Of a DNA stretch of 64,000 bases, positions 26,239 through 36,160 are shown piece after piece. The stretch is from positions 45,278 to 109,277 of the forward strand of contig NZ_CAAGHK010000011.1 in assembly GCF_900769625.1 (NCBI RefSeq), written 5' to 3'. The translations under genes were made by a program, and so were the position numbers. This DNA comes from an uncultured Clostridium sp. (GTDB lineage Bacteria; Bacillota; Clostridia; Clostridiales; Clostridiaceae). The notes beneath the pieces are model-generated. The model was not told the origin of the DNA and ran no database searches. It saw only the letters and a program-made list of their open reading frames with translations. How positions within the stretch are numbered: the stretch's first letter is position 1; the number at the start of each line of letters is the position of its first letter.

Positions 26239-26508
26239 TTAATCAGATTTCTTCTTTGGAACTCTGCCTAATATTTCATCATTTGAAGGCATATTGAGAA
26301 TTTTTTTACGCTTTGTCATCAAGCCTCCAATACGTCCAGTTTCTTCTGCCGAAAGACCTCCCCAGCCTTCACTTTTTACCTTATCACTAAGTCCAAGCTC
26401 TTCAGCAATTTCATATTTAATCTTTTCACGCATTTTTTCTGCTTCTGTCAGTTCCTTGTTACCTTTGAGTTTTGATTTTATTATTTTCTTTAATGGAGTA
26501 TTACTCAA
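26239..26508 (-). CDS. Alpha/beta-type small acid-soluble spore protein
   Basis: 89 residues. The core KYEIAEELGL (GPR protease cleavage between Glu and Ile), GWGGLSAEETGRIGGLMTK, is the alpha/beta SASP signature. These proteins coat spore DNA, changing it to an A-like form and protecting it from UV and heat, then feed outgrowth as amino acids. It is longer than most (60-70 aa) with both an N-terminal extension and a C-terminal tail (PSNDEILGRVPKKKSD). The start is TTG. Monocistronic; a sigma-G promoter was not clear to me. Confidence 0.93.
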   Translation of the reverse strand: MSNTPLKKIIKSKLKGNKELTEAEKMREKIKYEIAEELGLSDKVKSEGWGGLSAEETGRIGGLMTKRKKILNMPSNDEILGRVPKKKSD

Positions 26509-26973
26509 AATATCACCACATTTCCTCTATTTTTTGTTGAATATATATTTAGTTACTAAATAATTATTTTTAAAATTTTTACTTATAATGTTTAATCAGT
26601 CACATCTACCATTATTAGTTTCACTTTTTGATAAAATTTCTTTTACTTATTTTTTTATTCGTAGAATTTATATATATTTATTATCTCCAATATTTGATTT
26701 CATATTCTTGTTTTTATAATTCGTAAATCAGCCTCAATATGAATTAATATTTAATTTTCAACTTATCACTTTTAAATACTTGATATTTTTTCAATATTTA
26801 ACTATAGTATTTGTATATATGATTATCAATTCATATATTTTTTTATCAAAATGATGAATAATTTATTGTGAAAAAGTACCTAAATTTAATAATTACTCAT
26901 TTTTATGTACAAGTTCTTTTAATTTATTTAAAGTGTTTTTTAGGAACGTTATATTATGGACGTTTTCTTTGAA

Positions 26974-27039
26974 AATAGGTTATACTAAAAATATGAAATA
27001 TGAAAATAGAAAACTTATAACTTTCATATTCAACCTATT
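26974..27039 (+). promoter_or_regulatory. Nested inverted repeats upstream of dapA
   Basis: AATAGGTT (26974-26981) pairs with AACCTATT (27032-27039), enclosing ATATGAAA (26991-26998) pairing with TTTCATAT (27022-27029). The two nested stems could be an RNA hairpin or a protein operator. Role unknown. Confidence 0.35.
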
Positions 27040-27150
27040 CTTACTTAGGTAAATTATTTTTTATCTCATCAGCATATTACATATCCTATATGTAAAGATA
27101 TAAAACTGATCTGTGCTTGATTGAAATTATTTTAGAAACACTAAAGGTGC

Positions 27151-27197
27151 AAATGTATATGATAATATTAAGAAGAAAAATTGTGTCATATGCATTT
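27151..27197 (+). promoter_or_regulatory. 12-bp inverted repeat in the dapA leader
   Basis: AAATGTATATGA (27151-27162) and TCATATGCATTT (27186-27197) pair over 12 positions with one G-T, with a 23-base A-rich loop. No T run follows, so it is not a simple terminator. Confidence 0.35.
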
Positions 27198-27338
27198 ATT
27201 TAAACATGCAGTTCACGGTTTTAAGATACTATGTATTACTTCTTAAACATAAGAAAAGTGTATACAAATGTATTTTGAATACAAAGCTGATGATAAAAAA
27301 TGATAAAGAATTTTAGTAATTTAATTGGAGGAATTAAA

Positions 27339-28232
27339 ATGTCAATATTTGAAGGTTCTGGTGTGGCCATTATTACACCTTTTAATGAAGAAGGAGTTAA
27401 TTTTGCAAAACTAAGAACTCTGCTTGAATGGCATATAGAAAAAGGTACTGATGCAGTAATAATCTGCGGTACAACTGGTGAAGCTACTACAATGACAGAA
27501 AAGGAAAGAAAAGATACAATAAAATTCACTGTTGATGTAGTCAACAAGAGAATACCGGTAATTGCAGGTACTGGCTCTAACAACACTGCTGCTGCAATTG
27601 AAATGAGCAAATATGCAGAAAGTGTTGGCGTTGATGGACTTCTTGTCATCACACCATATTACAATAAAACTACTCAGAAAGGTTTGATAAAACACTTCAA
27701 GGCAATAAATGATGAAGTAAAAACTCCTATTATTCTTTACAATGTCCCATCAAGAACTGGCGTAAACATCAAACCCGAAACTTTACTAAAGCTTACTGAG
27801 CTTGACAATGTAAAGGCTGTAAAAGAAGCAAGCGGCGATATAAGCCAGATTGTAAAAATAAAAGAATTATGTAGAGATAAGATAGATATCTATTCTGGCA
27901 ATGATGACCAGATTGTTTCAATAATGTCTCTTGGAGGAAAAGGTGTTATATCTGTTCTGGCAAATATAATCCCGGATAAAGTTCATGAAATGACTTCAAA
28001 ATGCCTTGAAAATGACTTTAAGGGTGCTTTAGATATTCAGCTTGATACGTTATCTTTAGCAAATTCTTTATTTATTGAAACAAATCCTATCCCTGTTAAA
28101 ACTGCTATGAATTTAATGGGATTAGAAGTAGGACCTTTAAGACTTCCTCTTTGTGAAATGGAAACTCACAATGAAGATGCTTTAAAAGAGTCTTTAAGGA
28201 AACACTCTATTCATATTCATTCAGAGGTATAA
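27339..28232 (+). CDS. dapA: 4-hydroxy-tetrahydrodipicolinate synthase
   Basis: 297 residues from ATG behind TTGGAGG; a 13-codon upstream extension is rejected. It condenses pyruvate with aspartate semialdehyde, the first committed step to lysine, diaminopimelate and spore dipicolinate. GTTGEAT at 44-50, the catalytic Tyr in LYNVPSRTG (Y134) and the Schiff-base Lys in VKEASGD (K162) are all present. It is 70 bases before dapB. Confidence 0.97.
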   Translation: MSIFEGSGVAIITPFNEEGVNFAKLRTLLEWHIEKGTDAVIICGTTGEATTMTEKERKDTIKFTVDVVNKRIPVIAGTGSNNTAAAIEMSKYAESVGVDGLLVITPYYNKTTQKGLIKHFKAINDEVKTPIILYNVPSRTGVNIKPETLLKLTELDNVKAVKEASGDISQIVKIKELCRDKIDIYSGNDDQIVSIMSLGGKGVISVLANIIPDKVHEMTSKCLENDFKGALDIQLDTLSLANSLFIETNPIPVKTAMNLMGLEVGPLRLPLCEMETHNEDALKESLRKHSIHIHSEV

Positions 28233-28302
28233 GTTCCACTGATTCAAAAACAAGTTTTGGAGTGTCACTTAAAGGAAAATAAATTAATGTAGGTGAGATA
28301 AT

Positions 28303-29061
28303 ATGATAAAAGTAGTATTAAATGGGTGCTGTGGTAAGATGGGTAAAATGATTACTGAATGCTGCACAAAATTCAATAATCTTAAAATTGTTGGAGGAAT
28401 TGATAAATTTCCACAAGAAACTTCATTTCCTGTATTTAAAAGTCCAGAAGAATTAAATATTGAATATGATGTATTATTAGACTTTTCAAGAGCAGATGCT
28501 TTAAACAGTCTTTTAGCTTTAACAGAAAAGACTAAAAAGCCTCTAGTTATTTGTTCTACTGGATTTTCTGATGAACAGTTAGCTTTAATCGATGAAAAGA
28601 GCAAGACCCTTCCTCTATTCAAATCAGCTAACATGTCTCTTGGAATCAACTTAATCAATTCATTATTAAAGAAAGTTGCTCCTCTTCTTTACGGAAACTA
28701 TGATATTGAAATCATCGAAAAACACCATAATCAAAAGGTAGATGCTCCTAGTGGTACTGCACTTTTACTGGCAGACACTATAAGAGATTCATTGAAAGAT
28801 GAAACTAAATATGTTTATGGCAGAGAAGGTCACGCTAAGAGAGAAGAAAATGAAATCGGCATCCATGCAATCAGAGGCGGCTCTATTGTTGGTGACCATG
28901 ATGTAATTTTTGCTGGCAGCGGTGAAGTAATCGAACTTACTCACAAAGCAATTTCAAGAGAAGTTTTTGCTGTTGGTGCTTTAAAAGCATGTGAATTCAT
29001 GGCTTCTGTAACTAATCCAGGTTTATACAATATGGATGATGTTATTGGACTTAATGATTAA
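28303..29061 (+). CDS. dapB: 4-hydroxy-tetrahydrodipicolinate reductase
   Basis: 252 residues, family length. The N-terminal Rossmann motif is GCCGKMGKMI at about 8-17, and the catalytic signature EIIEKHHNQKVDAPSGTA lies near 140-157. It reduces the DapA product with NAD(P)H. ATG behind AGGTGAG. Second gene after dapA, followed by a strong terminator. Confidence 0.97.
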   Translation: MIKVVLNGCCGKMGKMITECCTKFNNLKIVGGIDKFPQETSFPVFKSPEELNIEYDVLLDFSRADALNSLLALTEKTKKPLVICSTGFSDEQLALIDEKSKTLPLFKSANMSLGINLINSLLKKVAPLLYGNYDIEIIEKHHNQKVDAPSGTALLLADTIRDSLKDETKYVYGREGHAKREENEIGIHAIRGGSIVGDHDVIFAGSGEVIELTHKAISREVFAVGALKACEFMASVTNPGLYNMDDVIGLND

Positions 29062-29071
29062 TTTTGTCCTT

Positions 29072-29121
29072 AAACAGAAAAGGATACGGAGAATTCAAAT
29101 TCTTCATATCCTTTTCTGTTT
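29072..29121 (+). terminator. Terminator of dapAB
   Basis: A 15-bp perfect stem AAACAGAAAAGGATA with complement TATCCTTTTCTGTTT and a 20-base loop. It lies 11 bases after dapB. Confidence 0.85.
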
Positions 29122-29185
29122 GATTTACATTTTACTTATAACATTAATTAAAAAATATATATTTTACAATATTTTTATATTTACA

Positions 29186-29959
29186 CTACAATACAGATTC
29201 TATTAATAATTTTGTATAATCCTGTTTAGGATTATTTATTACGTCACATGATTTTCCACATTCTATAAGCCTACCATAATACATAACACCTATTCTGTCA
29301 CAAAAGCTGCTTACAAGCTTAAGATCATGAGATATAAAAATATATGATATATCCCGTTCATCAAGTGTATTCTTTAAAAGTTCCACTACCTGGGCCTGAA
29401 CTGAAACATCAAGTCCACTTGTAGCTTCATCAAAAATTATAATTTTAGGGTGCACAGATAAAGCTCTTGCAATCGCAGCCCTCTGACATTGTCCTCCACT
29501 TAATTCATGTGGATATCTATCATAATGTGATTCATTAAGTCCTACTTCTTCCAGCAGCTTCACAACTTTTTTTCTTCGCTCGTTTTTATCTACGTAACAC
29601 AAATTACATATGTACTCCATTATTGAACTGCCTATGGTCATCTTAGGATTAAATGATCCTTTTGCATCTTGAAATACCATTTGAATAACACCATAATAGT
29701 CTCTTACTTTTCTGCCTTTAAATTTTAATATATCCTCTCCATCTACTATTATTTCACCAGAATCAGGCTTTTCAAGCTTCATTATCATCTTTGCCAGAGT
29801 ACTCTTTCCACTTCCACTCTCTCCTACTATTCCTAAACATTCACCACCATACAATTGAAAACTTATATCATCTGCTGCTTTATGTACATGGTATTTTTTC
29901 TTAAATTCCTTCTTTATATTTTTACATTCTAAAATAACATTTTTCATATAACAACGCAC
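29186..29959 (-). CDS. Peptide/nickel ABC importer, ATPase (OppF/NikE-like)
   Basis: 257 residues, shorter than OppF because it lacks the C-terminal Cys-rich extension. Walker A GESGSGKST near 44-52, Q-loop VFQDAKGSF, signature ELSGGQCQRAAIARAL, Walker B IIFDEATS. It is the last gene of the first-described importer operon (34273 to 29186). With its partner at 30036 it energises uptake. Confidence 0.93.
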   Translation of the reverse strand: MRCYMKNVILECKNIKKEFKKKYHVHKAADDISFQLYGGECLGIVGESGSGKSTLAKMIMKLEKPDSGEIIVDGEDILKFKGRKVRDYYGVIQMVFQDAKGSFNPKMTIGSSIMEYICNLCYVDKNERRKKVVKLLEEVGLNESHYDRYPHELSGGQCQRAAIARALSVHPKIIIFDEATSGLDVSVQAQVVELLKNTLDERDISYIFISHDLKLVSSFCDRIGVMYYGRLIECGKSCDVINNPKQDYTKLLIESVL

Positions 29960-30035
29960 TCTCTATCATTAATTCATCTCTTTTCCTCTGTTTCAATATT
30001 GTTTATAGGAAAATAATATTTCACTTCACTTTCCG

Positions 30036-30986
30036 TTATTTTATATTAATACAGTGACATTTTACAAAGTGTTCATCTGTAATTTTTATAAATTCTATAT
30101 CTAAACTTACACATTCTCCACTATATAATTCACATCTTTCTGCAAAACAGCATCCCTTTATTTCTTTTTCAAATGAATGCATATTTCCTTTTATAGGTTT
30201 TGGAACACCGCCATTCATAACAGGAACTGCATTAATAAGAGCTTTTGTATATGGATGCATAGGATTATTTAAAATTTCACTGCACTTCCCATATTCTACA
30301 ATTTCACCTGCATACATTACTGCAACCTTATCTGCCATATTTGATATTACCCCTATACTGTGTGCAACAACTATCATACTAGTATTAAAGTCCTCTCTAA
30401 GACCTTTAAGCTCTTTAACTACCTGAGCCTGAACAGTAACATCAAGAGCGCTGGTAGGCTCATCACAGATAAGAAGCTTCGGTTTCAGAATCATGGCAAG
30501 AGCAATGGCTGTTCTCTGACTCATTCCACCACTGAGCTCAAAAGTATAACTATCTAAAATACATTCTGCATCATTTAAATTAAGTTTTTTCATTAATTCT
30601 GCGCATTCTTTTATGCACTGTTTTTTATTTATTTTTCTATGTACATTTATTGCTTCTCTAAACTGTTTTCCAATTTTCACAACAGGATTAAAAGTTGAAG
30701 CTGGATTCTGAAATACTATTCCAATACCTTTTCCCCTTATCTTTTTCATTTCTTTATCGCATAAAGTCAATAAATCTATACCATCGAATAATACTCTTCC
30801 AACACTGATTTTTTCTTCTTTATTCAACATTCGTGAAACTGCTCTTATAAGAGTACTCTTGCCGCATCCGCTTTCCCCTATTATTCCCAGTATCTCACCT
30901 TCATTAATTTCAAAATCTATATTTTTTAGTATTTTTATATTATTATTTATAACACTTAAATTCTTTACTTCAAACAACGTATTCAT
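30036..30986 (-). CDS. Peptide/nickel ABC importer, ATPase (OppD/NikD-like)
   Basis: 316 residues from the ATG at 30986, chosen because GGGAGAAG precedes it; an upstream extension overlapping the binding-protein gene has no site. Walker A GESGCGKST, signature ELSGGMSQRTAIALAM, Walker B LICDEPTSALD. The C-terminal region GCCFAERCELYSGEC holds the cysteines of the oligopeptide-transporter C-terminal domain, which bind an Fe-S cluster in related proteins. Confidence 0.93.
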   Translation of the reverse strand: MNTLFEVKNLSVINNNIKILKNIDFEINEGEILGIIGESGCGKSTLIRAVSRMLNKEEKISVGRVLFDGIDLLTLCDKEMKKIRGKGIGIVFQNPASTFNPVVKIGKQFREAINVHRKINKKQCIKECAELMKKLNLNDAECILDSYTFELSGGMSQRTAIALAMILKPKLLICDEPTSALDVTVQAQVVKELKGLREDFNTSMIVVAHSIGVISNMADKVAVMYAGEIVEYGKCSEILNNPMHPYTKALINAVPVMNGGVPKPIKGNMHSFEKEIKGCCFAERCELYSGECVSLDIEFIKITDEHFVKCHCINIK

Positions 30987-31000
30987 ATACTTCTCCCAAA

Positions 31001-32542
31001 TTACCCATAATTTACGATATCTGTATTCCAATTAAACTGATAATAATCTGTTCCATGAATATTAAAATTAACTACATTGCTTTTCATAATAAAGTTCATT
31101 CTTAAATGAGCTATAAAATTAAATCCCTCATCATTAAGACTTTCCTGAACTATATCCACTGCAAGTTCATCTCTCATATCCTTGTTAAATTCTCCTTCCA
31201 TTATCTTTAATAACTCTTCAGCTTTTTTGCTATAATACCCTCCATAATTTGAAGCACCTCCGCTTATAATAAGGTTATTAAGATATGCATATGGATCTCC
31301 TGTTGCTGCTGTTACATTAGAATACAATGCTATATCAAATTTTCTATTATTTAATATATCCATTATATTATCGCTTATTTCCACTGAAACACTTATTCCT
31401 ATATCCTTAAGATCACTTTGGATAGCCTGTGCTATTATCGGAAGTTCTGCTCTCGATGAATATGTTACTATTTTAAACGCAAGTTTTTGTCCATGTTTTT
31501 CCAGTACACCGTCATTATCTGTATCCTCATACCCTGCATCATTTAATGCTTTTTTAGCCGCTGATACATTATATTTTGCTGAATTAACACTATTTCCTCC
31601 ATAAGGCATTCCTTCTGGAAATGGACCTTCTGTTGCACTTGCAGATCCCTTTAAAAGAATTGAAGCATATTCTTCTTTATTAACAGACATATTTATCGCT
31701 TTTCTTAATATTTTATCATTAAGTAATGGATTATTATAATTATAGTACATCAGTATTACACGTGATGTATCAACACCGCTTATTCTATATAATGGATTAT
31801 CTTCAAACATATTCATAGATGAATATGGTATTCCTTGAGCCACATCAATTTCACCTGTCTGAAGTGCCATGGTAAGAGTATCTGCATCAGATACATGTAT
31901 TATCTTCACTTTATCAAGCTTAGGCTCTCCCTGCCAGTAATCATCATATTTTTCTAAGCAACTGGATTTTATTGGATTAAATTGTTTAACCTTAAACGGT
32001 CCTGTTCCCACCGGATTGTTATCAAAATCATCAGTTCCACTTACATCCATTATTGAAGCAAATGGGTCACATAAATCATTTACTAAAGTAGGATTTGGTT
32101 CTCTTGTCTTGACTATAAGATTCCAATTATCAGTAGTTATATATTCTATCTTAAGAGTATCATCAGCTCTCTTATTTAACTCTGAGGTTCTTTCCAGGGA
32201 AATTTTAACTTTATCTGGTGTCATAAGCTCACCATTTTGAAAAGTTACACCTTCCCTTATTTTTATCTTCCATGTTTTTTCATCTATATTTTCATATCCT
32301 TCTGCAAGATTAGGAACTACATTCATATAATCATCAAGCTTAAATAAAGTTTCTCCTATACCATACCTCACAGTAAACCATCCATTATAATCTTTTGCTG
32401 GATCAAGGCTTTTTGTAGATAATATAGTTCCAAAAACAAGTTCATCACTGCTTTCCCATGAATATTCCGAACAGCCCGAAAGAAACATAGCAATTGATAA
32501 AACAATGCTCATTATAATAAATTTATATTTGTAGATATTCAT
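31001..32542 (-). CDS. Peptide/nickel ABC importer, lipoprotein binding protein
   Basis: 513 residues. A lipoprotein signal peptide ends in the lipobox LSGC (Cys at about 24), so the protein is anchored outside the membrane. The family-5 solute-binding fold is seen in KIREGVTFQNGELMTPDKVK and NPVGTGPFKVKQFNP. It is about 24% shorter in linkers than OppA and closer in style to NikA/dipeptide-binding members; substrate could be peptides or a nickel chelate. ATG overlaps the upstream permease stop by one base (TAATG), showing coupling. Confidence 0.92.
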   Translation of the reverse strand: MNIYKYKFIIMSIVLSIAMFLSGCSEYSWESSDELVFGTILSTKSLDPAKDYNGWFTVRYGIGETLFKLDDYMNVVPNLAEGYENIDEKTWKIKIREGVTFQNGELMTPDKVKISLERTSELNKRADDTLKIEYITTDNWNLIVKTREPNPTLVNDLCDPFASIMDVSGTDDFDNNPVGTGPFKVKQFNPIKSSCLEKYDDYWQGEPKLDKVKIIHVSDADTLTMALQTGEIDVAQGIPYSSMNMFEDNPLYRISGVDTSRVILMYYNYNNPLLNDKILRKAINMSVNKEEYASILLKGSASATEGPFPEGMPYGGNSVNSAKYNVSAAKKALNDAGYEDTDNDGVLEKHGQKLAFKIVTYSSRAELPIIAQAIQSDLKDIGISVSVEISDNIMDILNNRKFDIALYSNVTAATGDPYAYLNNLIISGGASNYGGYYSKKAEELLKIMEGEFNKDMRDELAVDIVQESLNDEGFNFIAHLRMNFIMKSNVVNFNIHGTDYYQFNWNTDIVNYG

Positions 32543-33378
32543 TATTTTTCTCTCCTCTGTCTTTTTCCAAACAACTCACATACTGTATCTCCTAAAAGAT
32601 TAAATAATACTACAACTATAAGTACTGCCATTCCAGGAAACAATGTAATCCATGGTGCAGATTGAAGCATACTCTTTCCTTCATTCATCATTGATCCCCA
32701 TTCAGGTGCTGGCAGTGGAGAGCTTAATCCTAAAAATGATAACCCTGCAAGTTCCATTATCATAACACCAATATCTGCTGATGCTGTTATAATTAGAGAA
32801 CCTATAATATTAGGTAATATGTGCTTTATAATAATACTTAAATTGGTGTTACCACTCAATCTTGCTGCTAATATAAATGTTTCACTGCTTATTGACATAA
32901 CTTCACTCCTGGCAAGCCTTGTATATTTTGTCCATGAAATAAGTCCTATAGCAATCATTGCATTTTTCAATCCTCCTCCTAGAATTCCTGCAACAGCTAC
33001 TGCAATTATAATTCCTGGAAAAGATAAAAAAATATCTACAACTGCCATAATTATTTCATCTATTACTCCTTCATAAAATCCACTTATAACTCCCAATGCA
33101 GTTCCAAAAGAAAATGTTGATACAACTACTATCAAAGCAGAAAATATAGAATGTGATATTCCATATAACACACGTGAAAAAATACATCTTCCAAGTGAAT
33201 CAGTACCAAATATAAACTCTCTGCATGGAGGCTTAAGGGTATTCAGCAAATCAGTACTATAAGGATCATGCGGTGCAATTACTGGAGCTAAAATTCCAGC
33301 AGCTGCTATCAGCATTATGAGAACTATTATTATCCTTAATCTTACATCTGCACTTTTTACTTTTTCTTTGAAAATCAT
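32542..33378 (-). CDS. Peptide/nickel ABC importer, permease (OppC/NikC-like)
   Basis: 278 residues with about six membrane spans. The FGTDSLGRCIFSRVLYGISH segment is the standard OppC-family N-terminal loop and the ATPase-contacting EAA loop lies near LSGNTNLSIIIKHILPNI. It forms the membrane pore with the permease at 33383. ATG after ATAGGAG. Confidence 0.94.
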   Translation of the reverse strand: MIFKEKVKSADVRLRIIIVLIMLIAAAGILAPVIAPHDPYSTDLLNTLKPPCREFIFGTDSLGRCIFSRVLYGISHSIFSALIVVVSTFSFGTALGVISGFYEGVIDEIIMAVVDIFLSFPGIIIAVAVAGILGGGLKNAMIAIGLISWTKYTRLARSEVMSISSETFILAARLSGNTNLSIIIKHILPNIIGSLIITASADIGVMIMELAGLSFLGLSSPLPAPEWGSMMNEGKSMLQSAPWITLFPGMAVLIVVVLFNLLGDTVCELFGKRQRREK

Positions 33379-33382
33379 TTTT

Positions 33383-34273
33383 TTATCTCCTATTTTTAAT
33401 AGTTCTTGGATCTAAAAAACCATATAAAATATCTACTATAAAATTAATCACTATAAAAATCAATGCTGTCACCATTACATATCCCTGAACAAGAGGATAA
33501 TCTCTGAGCTTTACAGCATTGAGTGCCAGGTTGCCAATTCCTGGCCATACGAATATATTTTCAACAACAGCTGAACCTCCCAAAAGTGAACCTAATGAAA
33601 GGCCGCTTAAAGTAACTACTGTAATCATAATGTTTTTAAAAATATGGTTATATATTATCTTCCACTGTGATATTCCCCTTGAATAGGCTCCCTTAACATA
33701 ATCTCTTTCCAGTTCATAAATTACTACTTCTCTTATCTGCCTAATATATCTGCTTGACATAGATATAGCAAGAGTTGCTGATGGCAGTATTATACTCTTA
33801 ATTCCACTTTCACTAAGGACTGGAAGCATTCTTAATTTAAGTGCAAATATGAATAACAATATCAATCCAATAAAAAATCCTGGAACAGAATTCCCGACAA
33901 AAGTTAACACTCTGATTATATAGTCTATAAATGTATTTTTTTTCAGTGCACATGTTATTCCAAGCGGTATAGAAACCAAAAGTGTAAGCCCCATAGAAAA
34001 TAAAGCAAGTACAGCTGTATATGGCATGTGCTCTTTAAGCTCTAGTGCTACACTTCTTTTTGTGGAATATGATGTACCCATATCTCCTTTAAGCATATTA
34101 ATCCCCCAATCAATATACTGTTCTACAACTGGCTTATTCAGTCCTAACTCTTCCCTCATTGTCTTTAAAACTTCTTCACTTACTGGTACTCCCTGACTTG
34201 TAAGCATCATTTCAGCTGGATCACTTGGCGATAAATACATTAAACAGAATGATAATAATGATACTACTATCAT
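33383..34273 (-). CDS. Peptide/nickel ABC importer, permease (OppB/NikB-like)
   Basis: 296 residues from the first available ATG. Family landmarks: PSDPAEMMLTSQG, GDMGTSYSTKRSV, and the EAA loop AYSRGISQWKIIYNHIFKN. Six spans would be expected, yet this start lies inside TM1. Codons upstream of it still read GKFVIKRFLRTVLI, the usual basic head of such permeases, but no ATG, GTG or TTG occurs there in frame. Either a rare start (ATA/ATT) is used, the original start has mutated, or the ATG at 34273 with AAGGA 11 bases upstream is real. Confidence 0.88.
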   Translation of the reverse strand: MIVVSLLSFCLMYLSPSDPAEMMLTSQGVPVSEEVLKTMREELGLNKPVVEQYIDWGINMLKGDMGTSYSTKRSVALELKEHMPYTAVLALFSMGLTLLVSIPLGITCALKKNTFIDYIIRVLTFVGNSVPGFFIGLILLFIFALKLRMLPVLSESGIKSIILPSATLAISMSSRYIRQIREVVIYELERDYVKGAYSRGISQWKIIYNHIFKNIMITVVTLSGLSLGSLLGGSAVVENIFVWPGIGNLALNAVKLRDYPLVQGYVMVTALIFIVINFIVDILYGFLDPRTIKNRR

Positions 34274-34420
34274 TATTAATACAGTCCTTAAAAATCGTTT
34301 TATTACAAATTTTCCTATAACTATCAGCTCATTTCTTTACAAGTATAATTGCAAATAGTTTGCATTTTCTCTACTAGTATAAATAGCATCCTTCATTATG
34401 TCAATGGACATAAAATAAAA

Positions 34421-34455
34421 AATGCCATACATCTATTTCTAGAATGTATGGCATT
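34421..34455 (-). terminator. Terminator between the two importer operons
   Basis: A 12-bp perfect stem AATGCCATACAT with complement and 11-base loop, followed on the minus strand by six Ts. It lies 19 bases past the oppA-like stop and separates the two importers. Confidence 0.88.
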
Positions 34456-34473
34456 AAAAAGCAATTTAAATTC

Positions 34474-36138
34474 TTATTTACCTTCAATATATGCTTTATC
34501 AAAATAAATATATCCTAATGGTGACACACTAAGATCTTTAATATAGCTCTTAACTCCCATTGGCTGAGTATCATAATATAATGGAATTACCGGCATATCT
34601 TCCATTAATATATCTTCTGCTTGTCTGAATAATTCAAATCTCTTAGCAGCATCCTGTTCTACTTTTACTTCATCAATAAGTTTATCATATTCTGGATTAC
34701 TGTATCCAGAATTGTTTTGTCCTGATGTACTCTGAAGCATATCTAAAAATGTCATAGGATCAACATAATCTGCTCCCCACCCATCTCTTGCAATTTCATA
34801 ATTCTTTTCATTTCTTGTTGAAATAAATACTTTCCATTCCTGACTTTGTAATTGTACATCAATACCTAAATTTGTTTTCCACATATCTTGTACTGCCTGC
34901 ATTACAGTTCCATGACCTTTTTCAGGATTATATAAAATTGTAATTGATGGGAATCCTTGTCCATCTGGATATCCTGCTTCAGCTAATAGTTTCTTAGCTT
35001 CTTCAACATTTCCCTTAGAATCAAAATATTCTTTTGATGCAAAATCTTGTCCATCTGGACATTTGATACCTGTTGGTACAAAACTATGAGCTGCCACTTG
35101 TCCGCCTTTAGTTACATTTTCAACTAAAGAATCTCTATCTATTGCAAGATTTAATGATTGTCTTACTTTAGGATTACTTAATGCTTTTGCAGCTTCTGGA
35201 TCAATACCCTGCATGCTGTCAGTCATATTAATTGATAAATAATAATTACTTAAGAATGGATAAATTTGAGCACTTCCATCCTTTGCAGCTGCTTGAACTT
35301 CTGATTGTGGTACTATATAAACCATATCAAATTGTCCTGCCTTATAACTAGCCCAAGCAGAAGTTTCATCAGCAACAAATTTAACATTAATCTTATCAAG
35401 TTTTACTGAATCTTTTCCATAATAAGTATCATTTTTTTCTAATACTGCTTGATCCTTAATCTTATAGTCTATAAGTTTGAATGGACCATTACTTACATAT
35501 GTATAAGCACTATTTGCCCACTGTTCATTTCCTTCTACACTTTTCTTTTCTACTGGAAAATAGCAAGGGAATGATGTTAATTCCAAGAAATACGCACATG
35601 GTGCATTCAATGTTACTTGTAATGTTGTATCATTTAAAGCTTTAACTCCAACTTCATCTACTGAACCTGTTCCTGCTGTATATTCTTTAGCCCCTTTGAT
35701 ATATTCCATTTGATATGCATATTCAGCAGCAGTTTCTGGATTCATAACCCTCTTCCATGCATATTCAAAATCACCAGCTGTAACTGGATCACCATTTGTC
35801 CATTTAGCATCACTTCTTAAATGAAATGTATATATTGTTCCATCATCTGATAAATCACAGCTTTCTGCAATACCTGGAATAGCTTTTTGATTTTCATCTA
35901 ACTTATAAAGTCCCTCAAATAAATTTACTATCAGGATTCCACTATCAATAGCCTGGTTTAAAGCTGGATCTAAAGTCTTAATATCAGATCCTATATTAAA
36001 TGTAATTTCCTGTCCACTTGTCCCTGCTGCTTTTCCTAAATCAGTACCACTTGAAGAGCCACATCCAGTCATCACTGACACTCCAAGCATAGCTGCCATT
36101 ACAACAGAACAAATCTTTTTGATTTTGCTTGTTTTCAT
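34474..36138 (-). CDS. oppA: Oligopeptide-binding lipoprotein OppA
   Basis: 554 residues. The signal peptide ends in the lipobox VMTGC (Cys near 26). Family-5 binding protein: FHLRSDAKWTNGDPVTAGDF and NGPFKLIDYKIKDQAVLEKN are typical of OppA. It captures oligopeptides outside the membrane. It is the fifth gene of oppBCDFA, separated from oppF by 105 bases that hold a palindrome, so it may be expressed more strongly than the membrane genes. SD AGGGGG. Confidence 0.95.
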   Translation of the reverse strand: MKTSKIKKICSVVMAAMLGVSVMTGCGSSSGTDLGKAAGTSGQEITFNIGSDIKTLDPALNQAIDSGILIVNLFEGLYKLDENQKAIPGIAESCDLSDDGTIYTFHLRSDAKWTNGDPVTAGDFEYAWKRVMNPETAAEYAYQMEYIKGAKEYTAGTGSVDEVGVKALNDTTLQVTLNAPCAYFLELTSFPCYFPVEKKSVEGNEQWANSAYTYVSNGPFKLIDYKIKDQAVLEKNDTYYGKDSVKLDKINVKFVADETSAWASYKAGQFDMVYIVPQSEVQAAAKDGSAQIYPFLSNYYLSINMTDSMQGIDPEAAKALSNPKVRQSLNLAIDRDSLVENVTKGGQVAAHSFVPTGIKCPDGQDFASKEYFDSKGNVEEAKKLLAEAGYPDGQGFPSITILYNPEKGHGTVMQAVQDMWKTNLGIDVQLQSQEWKVFISTRNEKNYEIARDGWGADYVDPMTFLDMLQSTSGQNNSGYSNPEYDKLIDEVKVEQDAAKRFELFRQAEDILMEDMPVIPLYYDTQPMGVKSYIKDLSVSPLGYIYFDKAYIEGK

Positions 36139-36160
36139 ATATTTATTCCCCCTATTTATT

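Larger units (their letters stand above)
26509..27338. other. Long AT-rich intergenic region upstream of dapA
   Basis: About 830 bases without a supported gene. The first 450 are plain AT-rich DNA. From 26974 to 27198 there are two inverted-repeat structures listed separately. I looked for a lysine riboswitch and did not find its conserved core. Confidence 0.55.

Noticed and set aside
26509..27338. Lysine riboswitch before dapA
   Set aside because: A short AGGTGCAAA-like string occurs near 27145, but the rest of the conserved L-box core is absent.
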